From an uncultured Collinsella sp. (lineage in GTDB: Bacteria; Actinomycetota; Coriobacteriia; Coriobacteriales; Coriobacteriaceae), in the NCBI GenBank assembly GCA_902465465.1, contig CABQNF010000086.1:1-5410 (forward strand): DNA of 5,410 nt, read 5' to 3'. The notes under the pieces are model-generated. The model was not told the DNA's origin. It did no database searches and saw nothing but the letters and a program-made list of their open reading frames with translations. A program made the position numbers and the translations under genes. Positions 5,195 through 5,410 of the stretch are shown piece after piece; the stretch's first letter is position 1, and every line of letters begins with the position of its first letter.

Positions 5195-5410
5195 ATGGCA
5201 CTCAGCGAGAAAGACGTGCGCGGCATCGCCGAGTACGCAAAGATCGCACTGACCGATGACGAGCTCACCCAGATGACGTCCTACATGAACGACGCCGTCC
5301 AGATGCTCGAGCCCGTCTTGCAATATGACTTGCCCGACGTGGAGCCCACGTTCCATCCCATCGGAAGCCTGTCCAACGTGATGGGCGATGACCTGCGCGA
5401 GCCCGAGCGC
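5195..5410 (+). CDS. gatC: Asp-tRNA(Asn)/Glu-tRNA(Gln) amidotransferase subunit C, 5' part
   Basis: The first 72 codons of GatC; the frame is open to the window edge. GatC is the small subunit that wraps GatA and GatB in the GatCAB complex, which amidates misacylated Glu-tRNA(Gln) and/or Asp-tRNA(Asn) in the cytoplasm. The recognisable pattern is DVRGIAEYAKIALTDDEL near the N-terminus, a helical middle, then DVEPTFHPIGSLSNVMGDDL (residues 48-67), matching the family's VEPT-x-H-P ... N-V-x-x-D signature. The family is usually about 95-100 residues, so roughly three quarters is present. The start is set by the Shine-Dalgarno at 5181-5189. gatA and gatB would be expected just downstream. It is unrelated to the pilus genes. 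Confidence 0.92.
   Translation, partial: MALSEKDVRGIAEYAKIALTDDELTQMTSYMNDAVQMLEPVLQYDLPDVEPTFHPIGSLSNVMGDDLREPER

Noticed and set aside
4963..5259. Small protein with heptad-like TVFVVGG repeats
   Set aside because: The repeat follows only from the 21-bp DNA period; there is no ribosome binding site, and the frame runs out of phase into gatC. Open frames on the other strand and frames have the same cause.

Overview
The window looks like chromosomal DNA of a high-GC Gram-positive bacterium, most likely a Coriobacteriia gut actinobacterium such as Collinsella. That assignment is an inference from codon use, LPXTG-type sorting signals with a class C sortase, and the gatC sequence. No 16S or similar marker is present. 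All convincing genes are on the + strand.

Layout. Positions 2-474 hold the 3' end of a cell-wall-anchored, Cna-B/SpaA-type surface protein, probably an ancillary or tip pilin. A one-base frameshift near 274 separates its adhesin-like domain from its MPSTG sorting signal. Positions 583-2316 encode a complete major (backbone) pilin with signal peptide, isopeptide-forming D2 domain, Cna-B domain and LPLTG anchor. A strong intrinsic terminator (2418-2453) follows, then roughly 330 bp of hairpin-rich, apparently non-coding DNA. Positions 2826-3794 encode a winged-helix DNA-binding protein of the kind that acts as AbiEi-like antitoxin and repressor. It overlaps a gene start that appears to be the leftover N-terminus of an AbiEii-type nucleotidyltransferase toxin (3776-3838, decayed to about 3867). 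Positions 3917-4849 encode a class C, pilin-polymerising sortase. Positions 4850-5194 are a repeat-dense spacer: a REP-like hairpin, a perfect 19-bp inverted repeat enclosing a 14-bp palindrome, and a 21-bp tandem array. Positions 5195-5410 are the 5' part of gatC.

How the genes fit together. The ancillary protein, backbone pilin and sortase form a typical sortase-assembled pilus locus: the sortase would join backbone subunits through the pilin-motif lysine and the LPXTG threonine, and attach the MPSTG protein. The unusual feature is that a toxin-antitoxin-type cassette with its own promoter and operator lies between the pilin and its sortase, and the toxin half is essentially gone. This leaves an orphan antitoxin-like regulator inside a pilus operon. 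gatC begins an unrelated housekeeping function (tRNA-dependent amidotransferase).
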